Positions 11,135 through 19,553 are shown, counted from the stretch's first letter. The stretch: DNA of 28,055 bases from JAJDOJ01 sp034722015 (GCA_034722015.1 JAYENI010000180.1:1-28055); one strand, 5' to 3'. The notes: generated by a model from the sequence alone, not told the origin. Numbers and translations are program-made.

Positions 11135-12424
11135 TCACGGATCCAGCATTATGCCACGACGTGCGAGCAACGCGGCGCCCAGGGCAGCCCCGGTGTGCTC
11201 GGGAGTAGAGACCTCGATGCCGAGTCGACGGGCCCGTATGCAGTTCCATGCCGGGTTCTTCGCACCCCCGCCGACACTGAGGACACGGCGCGGATACGGG
11301 GCGCCGAGCGTGCGCAACCGGCGATAGCCCTCTGCCTCGATCTCCGCGATGCCCTCGAGCATGGCCTGGAAAAACACCACCCGATTTTCGGGGCGGGGAC
11401 AGAGCAAGGGTTCCCGCGCGGGGTCGTTGAAGGGAAAGCGCTCGCCGCGCGAGGGCAGCGGGTAATAGGAAAGGCCGGTGGGCCGGTTGGGCTCGAGTCG
11501 AGTCGTCATCGTATCGAGTTCCTTTCGCGTGAAGTATCGCGCGAGCACCGCGCCGCCGCTGTTGGACGCCCCGCCAGCGAGCCATCGATCCCCCAGCCTG
11601 TGACTGTAGACACCGTACTCGGGCGCGAAGACGGGTCGTGGCGAGAGGACCTTCAACGCCAGGGTGCTGCCCAGGGAGGTCACCGCGTCACCGGGATCCG
11701 ACGCGCCGGTGGCGAGGAATCCGGCAATGCTGTCGGTGGTGCCTGCGACGACGGCGACGTCCAGCGGCAGCCGCAGCATCGTGGCGACCGACGGGTCGAG
11801 AGTCCCGATCGGGGTTCCCGTCGGCACCACGCGTGGCAGACGGGAACGCGCGACGCCGAGTTCGTCGAGCCATCCGGGCCACACGCGATGCACCGGATCG
11901 TAGCCAAGCTTGAGACAGTTGTTTTCGTCACTCACGCCGTATCGTCCCGTGAGCCGGCCGGACAGCCAGTCGGCCGGGTGCAGGGCGTGGCGGAATGCCG
12001 TGGTCGGAAGCCGCGACGACAGCCACAGGAACTTGGCCAGTCCCGACGTTGGACCGAGCGCCCCGGTTTCCGGCGGCGCGGCCCGTGCAATTCGCCCGGC
12101 TTCGGTCACCGAGCGTGCATCGTTGTACATCATCGCCGGCGCGAGAGGCCGGCCCAGGGCATCGGCTGCGATCAGGGTGCCCGAGGTACCGTCCACCGCA
12201 ATGGCGCGAACCGTGTCGTCGGGAATGCCGGCGGTCAGGGCGCTGAGGACCTCACAGGCCGCCGACCACCACGGGTCCGCGTCCTGCTCGACGCGGGGCC
12301 CGTCGGGGGCCGGGGGGGGCAGCGTCGCGGCGTGCTCGGTGACCACGGATCCTGTCTCGTCGATCGCACAGGCGCGGCAGCCGGATGTCCCCAGGTCCAG
12401 CCCGACGAACAGCCCGGGGCCCAT
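11135..12424 (-). CDS. FGGY-family carbohydrate kinase (ribulokinase/xylulokinase type)
   Basis: A 429-residue sugar kinase of the actin-like ATPase fold. The N-terminal phosphate loop DLGTSG (10-15), the likely catalytic base Asp231 in GTTDSIAGF, and the C-terminal VGGGAKN adenosine motif are all intact. The YNDAR segment (100-104) and the short length, compared with about 480-500 in classic XylB, suggest the small D-ribulokinase/xylulokinase-like branch. The exact sugar is uncertain, so no symbol is given. The start codon follows the queF stop directly (TGAATG), implying translational coupling; no separate ribosome site is needed. Expressing a sugar kinase together with a queuosine enzyme is not an obvious pathway pairing. 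Confidence 0.85.
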   Translation of the reverse strand: MGPGLFVGLDLGTSGCRACAIDETGSVVTEHAATLPPPAPDGPRVEQDADPWWSAACEVLSALTAGIPDDTVRAIAVDGTSGTLIAADALGRPLAPAMMYNDARSVTEAGRIARAAPPETGALGPTSGLAKFLWLSSRLPTTAFRHALHPADWLSGRLTGRYGVSDENNCLKLGYDPVHRVWPGWLDELGVARSRLPRVVPTGTPIGTLDPSVATMLRLPLDVAVVAGTTDSIAGFLATGASDPGDAVTSLGSTLALKVLSPRPVFAPEYGVYSHRLGDRWLAGGASNSGGAVLARYFTRKELDTMTTRLEPNRPTGLSYYPLPSRGERFPFNDPAREPLLCPRPENRVVFFQAMLEGIAEIEAEGYRRLRTLGAPYPRRVLSVGGGAKNPAWNCIRARRLGIEVSTPEHTGAALGAALLARRGIMLDP

Positions 12425-12814
12425 TCAGGGCAGATCGACACGTGAAGGCGCGGTCCAGCCGGGTCGATGGTGTTCGGCGACGACGGTGGTGTAGATGCCG
12501 CCACGGACGTTGAAGTCCGCGGTCAGGCGCATGAACCTCGGCCGTGTGACGGCGACCAGGTCGTCGAGCATACGGTTGGTGACGACCTCGTGGAATGCAC
12601 CCTCGTCGCGGTACGACCACACGTAGAGTTTCAGCGACTTGAGTTCCACGCACAACCGCTCGGGCACATACTCGAGTGTGAGTTCGGCGAAATCGGGCTG
12701 CCCGGTTTTCGGGCACAGACACGTGAACTCCGGAACGCGGATACGGATGGTATAATCCCGTCCAGTCTCAGGATTCTCGAAGGTTTCGATCTCTTTTGAG
12801 GGTTCGCTGGGCAT
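12425..12814 (-). CDS. queF: NADPH-dependent 7-cyano-7-deazaguanine reductase, short form
   Basis: Reduces preQ0 to preQ1 in queuosine biosynthesis, in the cytoplasm. The 129-residue chain is the unimodular (B. subtilis-like) T-fold form. Most enteric Gammaproteobacteria have a double-length bimodular enzyme. The catalytic Cys34 in TCLCPKTGQPDFA, Asp41, and the substrate-binding His75-Glu76 in GAFHE are present, as is the ELKSLKLY family motif. It begins at ATG 12814 under an extended -10 promoter, and its TGA stop is immediately followed by the ATG of the FGGY kinase. Confidence 0.95.
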   Translation of the reverse strand: MPSEPSKEIETFENPETGRDYTIRIRVPEFTCLCPKTGQPDFAELTLEYVPERLCVELKSLKLYVWSYRDEGAFHEVVTNRMLDDLVAVTRPRFMRLTADFNVRGGIYTTVVAEHHRPGWTAPSRVDLP

Positions 12815-12866
12815 ATAAAGTGATAGGCGCGGCGGCGTCTGTCGAAAAGAAAACGCGGTAAAAAAA

Positions 12867-12875
12867 TTATAACAT
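12867..12875 (-). promoter_or_regulatory. Extended -10 promoter for queF
   Basis: On the minus strand TGTTATAAT gives a perfect -10 hexamer (TATAAT, 12872-12867) preceded by the TGn extension. No good -35 is visible, as is usual for extended -10 promoters. Transcription would begin near 12860, leaving a leader of about 45 nt. Confidence 0.55.
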
Positions 12876-12965
12876 CCGGCAGCCCGGCCGGAACCGGACG
12901 ATCCCGGGTCGCCACTCCCCGTGGCGGCGACGGGTCGTCACACACCAGGGGAAAAACCAGCGCAG

Positions 12966-15900
12966 ATGCGCCTGCACAAGATCAAGATGGCGGGGTTCAA
13001 GTCCTTCGTGGACCCTACCACCATCCATATCCCGAGCAGCATGGTGGGCGTCGTCGGGCCCAACGGCTGCGGTAAATCCAACATCATCGACGCCGTGCGC
13101 TGGGTCATGGGAGAGAGTTCGCGCCATATCCGGGGCGACTCCATGGAAGACGTGATCTTCAACGGTTCTTCCTCCCGCAAGCCCGTCGGCCAGGCCTCCA
13201 TCGAGCTTGTGTTCGACAACAGCGAGGGTCGCGCGGGCGGGCAGTACGCGGGATTCGCGGAGATCGCAATACGACGCCAGGTGTCGCGCGACGGCCAGTC
13301 GAAATACTCGCTCAACGGCTCGCGCTGCCGGCGCCGTGACATCCTCGACATCTTTCTCGGCACCGGTCTGGGGCCGCGCAGCTACGCCATCATCGAACAG
13401 GGCATGATTTCGCGCCTGATCGAGGCGAAACCCGAAGAACTCCGCGTGCATCTGGAGGAAGCAGCCGGCATCTCCAAGTACAAGGAACGCCGCCGTGAGA
13501 CCGAGACCCGCATCCGTCATGCCCGGGAGAACATCGAGCGCCTCGACGACCTGCGAGAGGAGATCGACAAGCAACTGGCGCGACTCAAGCGGCAGGCGCG
13601 CACCGCGGAGCGCTACAAGGAGTTGAAGGTCGAGGAGGCCCGGGTGAAGGGCGAGTTGCTCGCGCTGCGCTGGAGGTCCCTGGACGCCGAGGCCGCGGGG
13701 CGGGAAAAGGCCTGCAGGGCAGCGGAATCAGAGACCGAAAAAGCGATGGCGATACTTCGCGCGATCGAATCCGAGGTGGAAAAACTGCGCGAGGAGCAGG
13801 TTTCGACGCAGGAGGTCTTCAACGGGGTTCAGGCCGAATTCTACCGGCTGGGCGGGGAGATCACCCGAACCGAGCAGTCCATTCGACACGCCCGTGAGCA
13901 GCGGGAGGCCAGGGGACGCGAACTGGAGTCGAACCGCGCCGAGTACGCGGACGTCGAGGCCGAACGTGACCGGGACCGTCGCCGACTGAACGACCTGGAG
14001 ACGCGAATCGGAACGCGCGAACCCGAGCTGGTGACGCTCAGGGCAAGGCAGCAAGCGGCGACGGAGGAATACAGTCGCCTCGAGGCGAACGTCGCCGAAC
14101 TGCAGCAGCGTTGGGATGAGTTGAACCGGCTTGTCTCCGAACCGGGCGAAACGGCGCAGGCCGAGCGAGCGCGGCTCGAACAACTGGAAGGCTCACTCGT
14201 TCGCGACGGCCGGCGCGAGGCACGTCTGCGAGACGAGATGGAGGGTCTGGGCGACGACGAATTGCTCGGGGAAGAAGAGACGCTGGCCGCCGATGCGAGC
14301 GACAGGCAGCAGGCGGCTGAGAACGCGCGGGAAACAATCCGGACACTACTGTCGGGTATCGAGTCCGCCCGGGAATCCAACCGGGAACTGAATCGAAGGC
14401 TGAACGAGGAACGCGCGGCCGAGCAACACACCAACGGTCGACTGTCATCCCTGGAGACCTTGCAGGAGTCCGCACTTGGCAAGCGGCAGGAAGGCGTCAA
14501 GGCCTGGCTGGGTGATTGCGGCCTGGGCGAGGCGCCGCGACTGGCCGAGGGACTCGAGGTCGAACCGGGTTGGGAGACCGCGGTAGAGACGGTCCTGGGA
14601 CAATTCCTGGAGGCCGTGTGCAGTGACGGGCTCGACGCGGTGCTGGATTCGCTGGGCGCACTGGAGCGCGGCAACGTGGTGATCTGCGACACGGCGCGAC
14701 ACGGTGGCACCGTGTCGCCGGCAGGCGGGGATACGCTCGCCGCCTGCGTAAGGGCGCCGTGGCCGTTGCCCGAAGCACTGCGCCAGGTACTGGTCGCGGA
14801 CGATCTGCGGGGGGCCATTGCGTTGCGGGGGCGGCTCGGGCCGGGGCAGTCCGTCGTGACCCGCGCGGGGCTGTGGCTGGGCCCGGACTGGCTGCGCGTC
14901 GTGCGAGATCCGGACGAACATGCGGGTGTGCTGGCCCGGGAGGCTGAGATTCGTTCGCTGCAGACCCGTGGCGCGTCGCTGCGTGGCTCCATCGGCGAAC
15001 TGGAGACCGAACTTTCCCGTGGCCGCGAGGCGTTGTCCGGCCTGGAGCGGTCGCTACACGACGCGCAGGCGGATGCAAACCAGGCGAATCGCGCCCACAC
15101 CGAGGCCGAGCGGCGACTCGCCACCTTGCGCAGCCGGCTCGAGCAGAACGCCCAGCGGCGCGAACGCCTGGAAGAGGAGCTCGACGAGATTGCCGATCAG
15201 CAGGCGCGACACCGGGCGGACCACGCGGCGGCGCGGAAACGCCGCATCGAGGCGCTTGAAAGAATCGAGGCGCTCAACCAGGAACGGGATGCCCTGGCGG
15301 GCGAGCGCAACGACATGCAAAAGGCATTGATCGCGGCGCGGGAAAGTTCCCGCGCCGAGCGCGACGCCGCCCACGAAACGGCGCTGCAACTGGAGTCCCT
15401 GCGCACGGCGCGGGTCTCAACCCGGGAAGGCCTGGAACGTATGACGTCGCGGACTGAGCGCCTGGAAAGGCAGCGCGAGCAACTCGAGGTGGAAATGGCG
15501 AACGGGGAGGCGCCGCTGAAGGAGCAGGCCGAGGTGCTGGAGGCACTGCTGGAGCAACGTGTCGAGGTAGAGCGTTCGGTGACCGAGGCGCGGGCGCGGG
15601 TGCAGGGTGTGGACGCGAAACTGCGCGAACACGATCGCAGGCGCGCGGAGACCGAACACGGCCTGGACGACCTCCGGTCGCACCGCGACCGCCTGCGCAT
15701 GGAGTGGCAGGAGGCCCGCGTGCGCTGCGAGACCCTGAGCGAACAGGTCAGGGAGGCGGGTTTCGGTCTCGACGAGGTCCTCGCCGGCCTGACCGAAGAG
15801 GCCGCCGAGGCGGAATGGCAGGCGGAAGCGGAGAAGCTGGCCGCGCGTATCGGGCGCCTGGGGCCGATCAACCTCGCCGCAATCGATGAGTTCCAGGAGC

Positions 15901-16472
15901 AGTCCGAGCGCAAGACGTACCTCGATGGTCAGCATGCCGATCTCACCGAGGCGCTGCAGACCCTGGGAAATGCGATCCACAAGATCGACCGGGAAACGCG
16001 TCAACGATTCCGGGAGACTTTCGATCGCGTCAACACGCGGCTGGTGGAGACCTTTCCGAGGCTGTTTGGTGGTGGTCAGGCGCACCTGGAGATGACAGGA
16101 GACGACCTGCTGTCGACCGGCGTGTCTATCCTGGCGCGACCTCCCGGCAAGCGCCTCAGCAATATCCACCTGATGTCCGGCGGAGAGAAGGCGTTGACCG
16201 CCGTTGCGCTGGTGTTCGCCATATTCGAGCTGAATCCGGCCCCGTTCTGTATGCTCGACGAGGTCGATGCGCCGTTAGACGAGAACAACGTTGCCCGGTT
16301 TGCTGAACTGGTCAAGGCGATGTCCGGGAATGTGCAGTTCATCTTCATCACGCACAACAAGACCACCATGGAATACGCCGACCAACTCGTGGGTGTCACC
16401 ATGCACGAACCCGGCGTCTCACGTATGGTGGCCGTTGACGTTGACGAGGCGGCGCGGATGGCGACGGGCTGA
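12966..16472 (+). CDS. smc: Chromosome segregation protein SMC
   Basis: An 1168-residue SMC ATPase that compacts and organises the chromosome with ScpA/ScpB. Walker A is GPNGCGKS (31-38). Long coiled-coil arms, rich in Glu, Arg and Leu, surround a hinge at roughly 510-660. The ABC signature LMSGGEK lies at 1069-1075 and Walker B CMLDEVDAP has Asp1098-Glu1099. Length is normal. The ATG at 12966 gives the family N-terminus MRLHKIKMAGFKSFVDPT; the frame is open from 12921 but the extra residues have no support. AGGGG lies 14 nt upstream, a long spacing. The stop codon is followed after 4 nt by repeat copy B and then by zipA, a pairing seen in many Gammaproteobacteria. Confidence 0.97.
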   Translation: MRLHKIKMAGFKSFVDPTTIHIPSSMVGVVGPNGCGKSNIIDAVRWVMGESSRHIRGDSMEDVIFNGSSSRKPVGQASIELVFDNSEGRAGGQYAGFAEIAIRRQVSRDGQSKYSLNGSRCRRRDILDIFLGTGLGPRSYAIIEQGMISRLIEAKPEELRVHLEEAAGISKYKERRRETETRIRHARENIERLDDLREEIDKQLARLKRQARTAERYKELKVEEARVKGELLALRWRSLDAEAAGREKACRAAESETEKAMAILRAIESEVEKLREEQVSTQEVFNGVQAEFYRLGGEITRTEQSIRHAREQREARGRELESNRAEYADVEAERDRDRRRLNDLETRIGTREPELVTLRARQQAATEEYSRLEANVAELQQRWDELNRLVSEPGETAQAERARLEQLEGSLVRDGRREARLRDEMEGLGDDELLGEEETLAADASDRQQAAENARETIRTLLSGIESARESNRELNRRLNEERAAEQHTNGRLSSLETLQESALGKRQEGVKAWLGDCGLGEAPRLAEGLEVEPGWETAVETVLGQFLEAVCSDGLDAVLDSLGALERGNVVICDTARHGGTVSPAGGDTLAACVRAPWPLPEALRQVLVADDLRGAIALRGRLGPGQSVVTRAGLWLGPDWLRVVRDPDEHAGVLAREAEIRSLQTRGASLRGSIGELETELSRGREALSGLERSLHDAQADANQANRAHTEAERRLATLRSRLEQNAQRRERLEEELDEIADQQARHRADHAAARKRRIEALERIEALNQERDALAGERNDMQKALIAARESSRAERDAAHETALQLESLRTARVSTREGLERMTSRTERLERQREQLEVEMANGEAPLKEQAEVLEALLEQRVEVERSVTEARARVQGVDAKLREHDRRRAETEHGLDDLRSHRDRLRMEWQEARVRCETLSEQVREAGFGLDEVLAGLTEEAAEAEWQAEAEKLAARIGRLGPINLAAIDEFQEQSERKTYLDGQHADLTEALQTLGNAIHKIDRETRQRFRETFDRVNTRLVETFPRLFGGGQAHLEMTGDDLLSTGVSILARPPGKRLSNIHLMSGGEKALTAVALVFAIFELNPAPFCMLDEVDAPLDENNVARFAELVKAMSGNVQFIFITHNKTTMEYADQLVGVTMHEPGVSRMVAVDVDEAARMATG

Positions 16473-16476
16473 CATA

Positions 16477-16635
16477 AGGCGATTTCTGTCAAATGACATA
16501 CCATCCTGTTGGTCTTTTCATCCGCCTCCTGTGTTGCGACAACCGTTACATAGATCGACTATGCGCCTGTTATCGCGCCTTGAAGACGAACGAAAATCCT
16601 GCGCAATCTGGTATGTCATTTTCCGGCAATCGCCT
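16477..16635 (-). repeat. 159-bp palindromic element, copy B
   Basis: Same length and ends as copies A and C but in the opposite orientation: it starts AGGCGATTTCTGTC and ends CCGGCAATCGCCT. It begins 4 nt after the smc stop. Arms AAATGACATACC/GGTATGTCATTT pair perfectly, and the apical stem reads CATAG/CTATG where A and C have CATCG/CGATG, a compensated change. Confidence 0.9.
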
Positions 16636-16697
16636 AAACCATGGCGGCGCGCTGGATCATTCGTCAAATCAAGACAAGAACCGGTGAGGGGCTGAGT

Positions 16698-16781
16698 ATG
16701 CCGGGTGTAAATGCGATTTCCGATGCGATTGCAGGCGCCCCGGTTGCAGTGGACTGGCGGAGGAGGGTCGAACCATTATGA
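16698..16781 (+). CDS. Possible 27-codon leader ORF coupled to zipA
   Basis: ATG at 16698 has GAGGGG 6 nt upstream and encodes 27 residues beginning MPGVNAISDAIAG. Its stop overlaps the first zipA ATG as ATGA (16778-16781). The zipA Shine-Dalgarno (AGGAGG) lies inside it. The arrangement would allow translational coupling or attenuation. No homologue is known to me and it may be chance. Confidence 0.3.
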   Translation: MPGVNAISDAIAGAPVAVDWRRRVEPL

Positions 16782-17644
16782 TGTCCGCTTGGGAGTTTCG
16801 CTGGGTGTTGCTTGGCCTTGGGGTCGTGGTCCTGGTCGTTATCTACCTGCTCAGCCGCCGGGAGCACAAGCGGTCGGCCATGGACCTTTTCAGCGAGGAA
16901 GATCTGACCCGCGACTCGGTCAAGCTTCAGATGCACAGCATTCCCGGGCGGGGAGAGCCGACGACCGAGGAGATTCAGGACGGGCTTGGAGTGCTGCGCG
17001 ACGCCGTGCGCGAGGAACGCGCCCAATCCGGACTCGATATTTCCGTAGGTGACCCAGGGGTCGCGCAGCGTTCCGAAAACCGGGCCGTGGACGGGTCCCC
17101 CGGACCCGCGGCCGTATCACCCGGAGAACCTGCCGCGACGGCGCCGCGGCCATCACCGGATGCCGGCCCGAGGATCTCCCGCATGCCCAACGGTGAGATG
17201 CGGCTGCTGGCTGTACTACACGTGGTCCCGCCCCCGCCGAAGCGGATTTCCGGTCCGGACATCGTGGATGCCGCGCAGCGCATCGGTCTGGACTTCAGCG
17301 CTGAAGGTGTCTTCGAGTGGAATGTGGAAATGTTCGGAAAGCCGCAGCCGCTTTTCGCGCTCGCGGACATCAATCCACCGGGCACATTCAGTGAAGAGTT
17401 GCTGAAGGACGGTTCGACGCCCGGTCTGAGCCTGTTCATCCTCCTGCCGGGGCCAAAGGAGGGGCTGAAGGCGTTCAATATCATGCTGGAGATTGCACAG
17501 ACTCTCGCTGCCCGATTCAACGCGACGCTGCTCGATGACGCCCGCAACGAGTTGTCAACTTCGACCATCGAGCACTTGCGCGACCAGATCCAGCTCTTCA
17601 GTCTCCGCCACGCCAATGCACCCTCGCGGAAGGAGAACGGTTGA
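16778..17644 (+). CDS. zipA: Cell division protein ZipA
   Basis: A 288-residue inner-membrane protein that tethers FtsZ to the membrane at the division site; the family is restricted to Gammaproteobacteria. The N-terminal membrane anchor spans about residues 9-25 (VLLGLGVVVLVVIYLL), followed by a basic SRREHKR. Then comes a Pro/Ala-rich disordered linker (about 85-130) and the C-terminal FtsZ-binding domain of about 140 residues, beginning near RMPNGEMRLLAVLHVV. Two adjacent ATG codons (16778, 16781) are possible; AGGAGG ends 11 nt before the first. In many relatives ligA follows zipA directly, but here ispG converges from the other strand after two GGTGGAC palindromes. Confidence 0.95.
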   Translation: MMSAWEFRWVLLGLGVVVLVVIYLLSRREHKRSAMDLFSEEDLTRDSVKLQMHSIPGRGEPTTEEIQDGLGVLRDAVREERAQSGLDISVGDPGVAQRSENRAVDGSPGPAAVSPGEPAATAPRPSPDAGPRISRMPNGEMRLLAVLHVVPPPPKRISGPDIVDAAQRIGLDFSAEGVFEWNVEMFGKPQPLFALADINPPGTFSEELLKDGSTPGLSLFILLPGPKEGLKAFNIMLEIAQTLAARFNATLLDDARNELSTSTIEHLRDQIQLFSLRHANAPSRKENG

Positions 17645-17674
17645 ACGAACGGAACGGGCGCCTGACACGTTTCT

Positions 17675-17701
17675 GGTGGACTGCGCTACCGCTTGTCCAC
17701 C
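17675..17701. repeat. GGTGGAC palindrome doublet, left half
   Basis: A 27-nt palindrome (GGTGGACTGCGC ... GCTTGTCCACC). It lies 30 nt after the zipA stop and is the mirror partner of the copy at 17731-17756. Confidence 0.7.
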
Positions 17702-17730
17702 CTACCGGTTGCTCCTCAATTTCGGCTACA

Positions 17731-17756
17731 GGTGGACGAGCGAAGCGAAGTCCACC
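17731..17756. repeat. GGTGGAC palindrome doublet, right half
   Basis: A 26-nt palindrome (GGTGGACGAGCG ... GAAGTCCACC). The asymmetric middle runs opposite to the left half, so the pair is in inverted orientation, separated by 29 nt. This is the layout of REP doublets (REPINs). Confidence 0.7.
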
Positions 17757-17838
17757 AATCTGCTAGAGGTAGGGAGCAGGGCCTGTACCGAATCGAGAAG
17801 GGTTCGGGCAGGGACTCAGCGTTGGCCGCAGAGTCGAA

Positions 17839-19113
17839 TCACCCCGTCCCGGTCCGTCCCCCGGCGGACTCGCCGCTCGCGGGGTCTGCACCGTAATGTG
17901 ACTCGATGTACGCCTCGACGATTTTCTGGAATTCATCGGAGATGCCCTCACCCTTGAGCGTCACTGTCTTGACGCCGTCCTCGTAGACCGGGGCGACGGG
18001 ACGTTCGCCGGAGCCCGGCAGGCTGATGCCGATATTGGCGTTCTTGCTCTCTCCCGGTCCGTTGACCACGCAGCCCATTACGGCGACGCTCATGGCCTCG
18101 ACGCCGGGATAGCGGTTGCGCCACTGGGGCATACTGTGCCGCAGGTAGGACTGGATCTCTTCGGCGAGGCGCTGGAAGTAGTCGCTCGAGGTGCGCCCGC
18201 AACCGGGGCAGGCGATGACCATGGGGGTGAACGAGCGCAGTCCCATGGTCTGAAGGATTTCCTGGGCGACGATGACCTCGCGGGTGCGCTCGCCGCCGGG
18301 TTCCGGGGTCAGGGAGATGCGGATCGTGTCGCCGATGCCCTCCTGAAGCAGGATGGAAAGCGCGGCGGTCGAGGCGACGATACCCTTCGAGCCGATGCCG
18401 GCCTCGGTGAGGCCCAGATGCAGGGGGTAGTCGCACCGCGAGGCCAGGTCACGGTAGACGGAAACGAGGTCCTGCACGGCGCTGAGTTTGCAGGACAGGA
18501 TAATCGCATCGTGTGGCAGGCCCAGCGCCTCTGCCCGGCGCGCACTGCCGAGCGCGGATTCGATCAGGGCATCGTGCGTGACCTCCCGCAGTTCCTTCGG
18601 GCGGGGTACCTTCGCGTTCTCGTCGAGCAGGCGGGCCAGCAGGTCCTGATCCAGGCTCCCCCAGTTCACCCCGATGCGCACGGGCTTGTGGTATCGACAG
18701 GCGAATTCGATCATCTGCGCAAATTGGGTATCCCGCTTGCGTCCCTTGCCAACGTTGCCCGGGTTGATCCGGTACTTTCCCAGCGCCTCGGCGCAGGCAG
18801 GGTACTTTTCGAGCAGTTTGTGCCCGTTGAAGTGGAAATCGCCGACCAGCGGCGCGTCGATGTCCATCTTGTCGAGCTGCTCGCGGATATACGGGACCTG
18901 GGACGCGGCTTGCTCGTTGTTCACGGTGATACGCACGATCTCGGACCCGGCGCGGGCGAGGTCCGCACACTGGGCCGCGGTGCGCACGGCGTCGGCGGTG
19001 TCGGTGTTGGTCATCGACTGCACGACGACGGGGTGTTCGCTGCCGACCCCGACCTGGCCAATGTGTACGGTGGGCGTAACTCGACGGGTGACGGTGTTCT
19101 CTTTTGCACTCAT
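17839..19113 (-). CDS. ispG: 4-hydroxy-3-methylbut-2-en-1-yl diphosphate synthase
   Basis: Converts methylerythritol cyclodiphosphate to HMBPP in the MEP isoprenoid pathway, cytoplasmic, with a 4Fe-4S cluster. A TIM-barrel N-terminal half (VQSMTNTDTADAVRT near residues 31-45) is followed by the cluster domain with ligands Cys302, Cys305 (CPGCGRTSSDYF), Cys348 (GCVVNGPGE) and Glu355. The 424-residue length is within range for the family, with a longer C-terminal tail than E. coli (372). The ATG at 19113 begins MSAKENTVTRRVTPTVHIG; an in-frame ATG at 19155 would add 14 residues. It converges with zipA. Confidence 0.97.
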   Translation of the reverse strand: MSAKENTVTRRVTPTVHIGQVGVGSEHPVVVQSMTNTDTADAVRTAAQCADLARAGSEIVRITVNNEQAASQVPYIREQLDKMDIDAPLVGDFHFNGHKLLEKYPACAEALGKYRINPGNVGKGRKRDTQFAQMIEFACRYHKPVRIGVNWGSLDQDLLARLLDENAKVPRPKELREVTHDALIESALGSARRAEALGLPHDAIILSCKLSAVQDLVSVYRDLASRCDYPLHLGLTEAGIGSKGIVASTAALSILLQEGIGDTIRISLTPEPGGERTREVIVAQEILQTMGLRSFTPMVIACPGCGRTSSDYFQRLAEEIQSYLRHSMPQWRNRYPGVEAMSVAVMGCVVNGPGESKNANIGISLPGSGERPVAPVYEDGVKTVTLKGEGISDEFQKIVEAYIESHYGADPASGESAGGRTGTG

Positions 19114-19344
19114 GATCCGGACCGTTTCGCGAAGCGGGATATAGTGGCGCCGCATTCTAGCAGGCTGCCGGTCCGGTTACCGCCCGAAGCGCCCCGGCCT
19201 GATCGGGCAATATCGCCCGGTCGACGGAGATCCGGTGATTCTCGCCGGGCAGCGCCGAATCCGGGCCTTTCGCGCTGGCCGCCGGCACGGACGGGGCAGG
19301 CGCCTCCTGCGTCGTGGATCAAAGGCAGGCGATGCTGGTCCTTA

Positions 19345-19518
19345 ATGGCCCTGCTGGAGGCGCGGAGTGCCGGCGTCCACCCGTATTGCGTTACCATTGA
19401 CACCGAGGCGCTCGATTACCTGCCGCACCTGTTTGGCCCGTCAGGATTTTCCATCGTTGACCGGATCGACAGGTTGCCGGCCCGCGTCTCGGAGATCTAT
19501 CGCCGCCTGACACTTTGA
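19345..19518 (+). pseudogene. C-terminal remnant of a NorD/CbbO-like VWA protein
   Basis: This 57-residue segment reads MALLEARSAGVHPYCVTI, then DTEALDYLPHLFGP, and ends VSEIYRRLTL. It strongly resembles the extreme C-terminus of VWA-domain proteins of the NorD/CbbO type, which act with MoxR AAA+ ATPases to activate enzymes. Upstream, in the same frame, the sequence does not continue as a recognisable VWA domain with its MIDAS motif, so the gene appears truncated. It ends at TGA 19516-19518, 35 nt before the first GTPase gene. It could be a broken ancestral neighbour of that operon. The identity is from memory of the family's C-terminal pattern. Confidence 0.55.
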
Positions 19519-19553
19519 CAAGAGGCGCAACTGCCTCGCACGGAGCGTCCGAA

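Noticed and set aside
12815..12866. preQ1 riboswitch in the queF leader
   Set aside because: The leader is only about 45 nt, and I could not find the preQ1-I stem-loop with its A-rich tail or an overlapping anti-Shine-Dalgarno pairing.
13841..15124. A 427-codon Ser/Arg-rich minus-strand frame over smc
   Set aside because: Mirror image of the coiled-coil codon bias of smc; not a plausible protein.
18136..19344. Long plus-strand open frame antisense to ispG
   Set aside because: Antisense shadow of ispG. Only its end (19345-19518) shows family-like sequence and that part is listed separately as a remnant.
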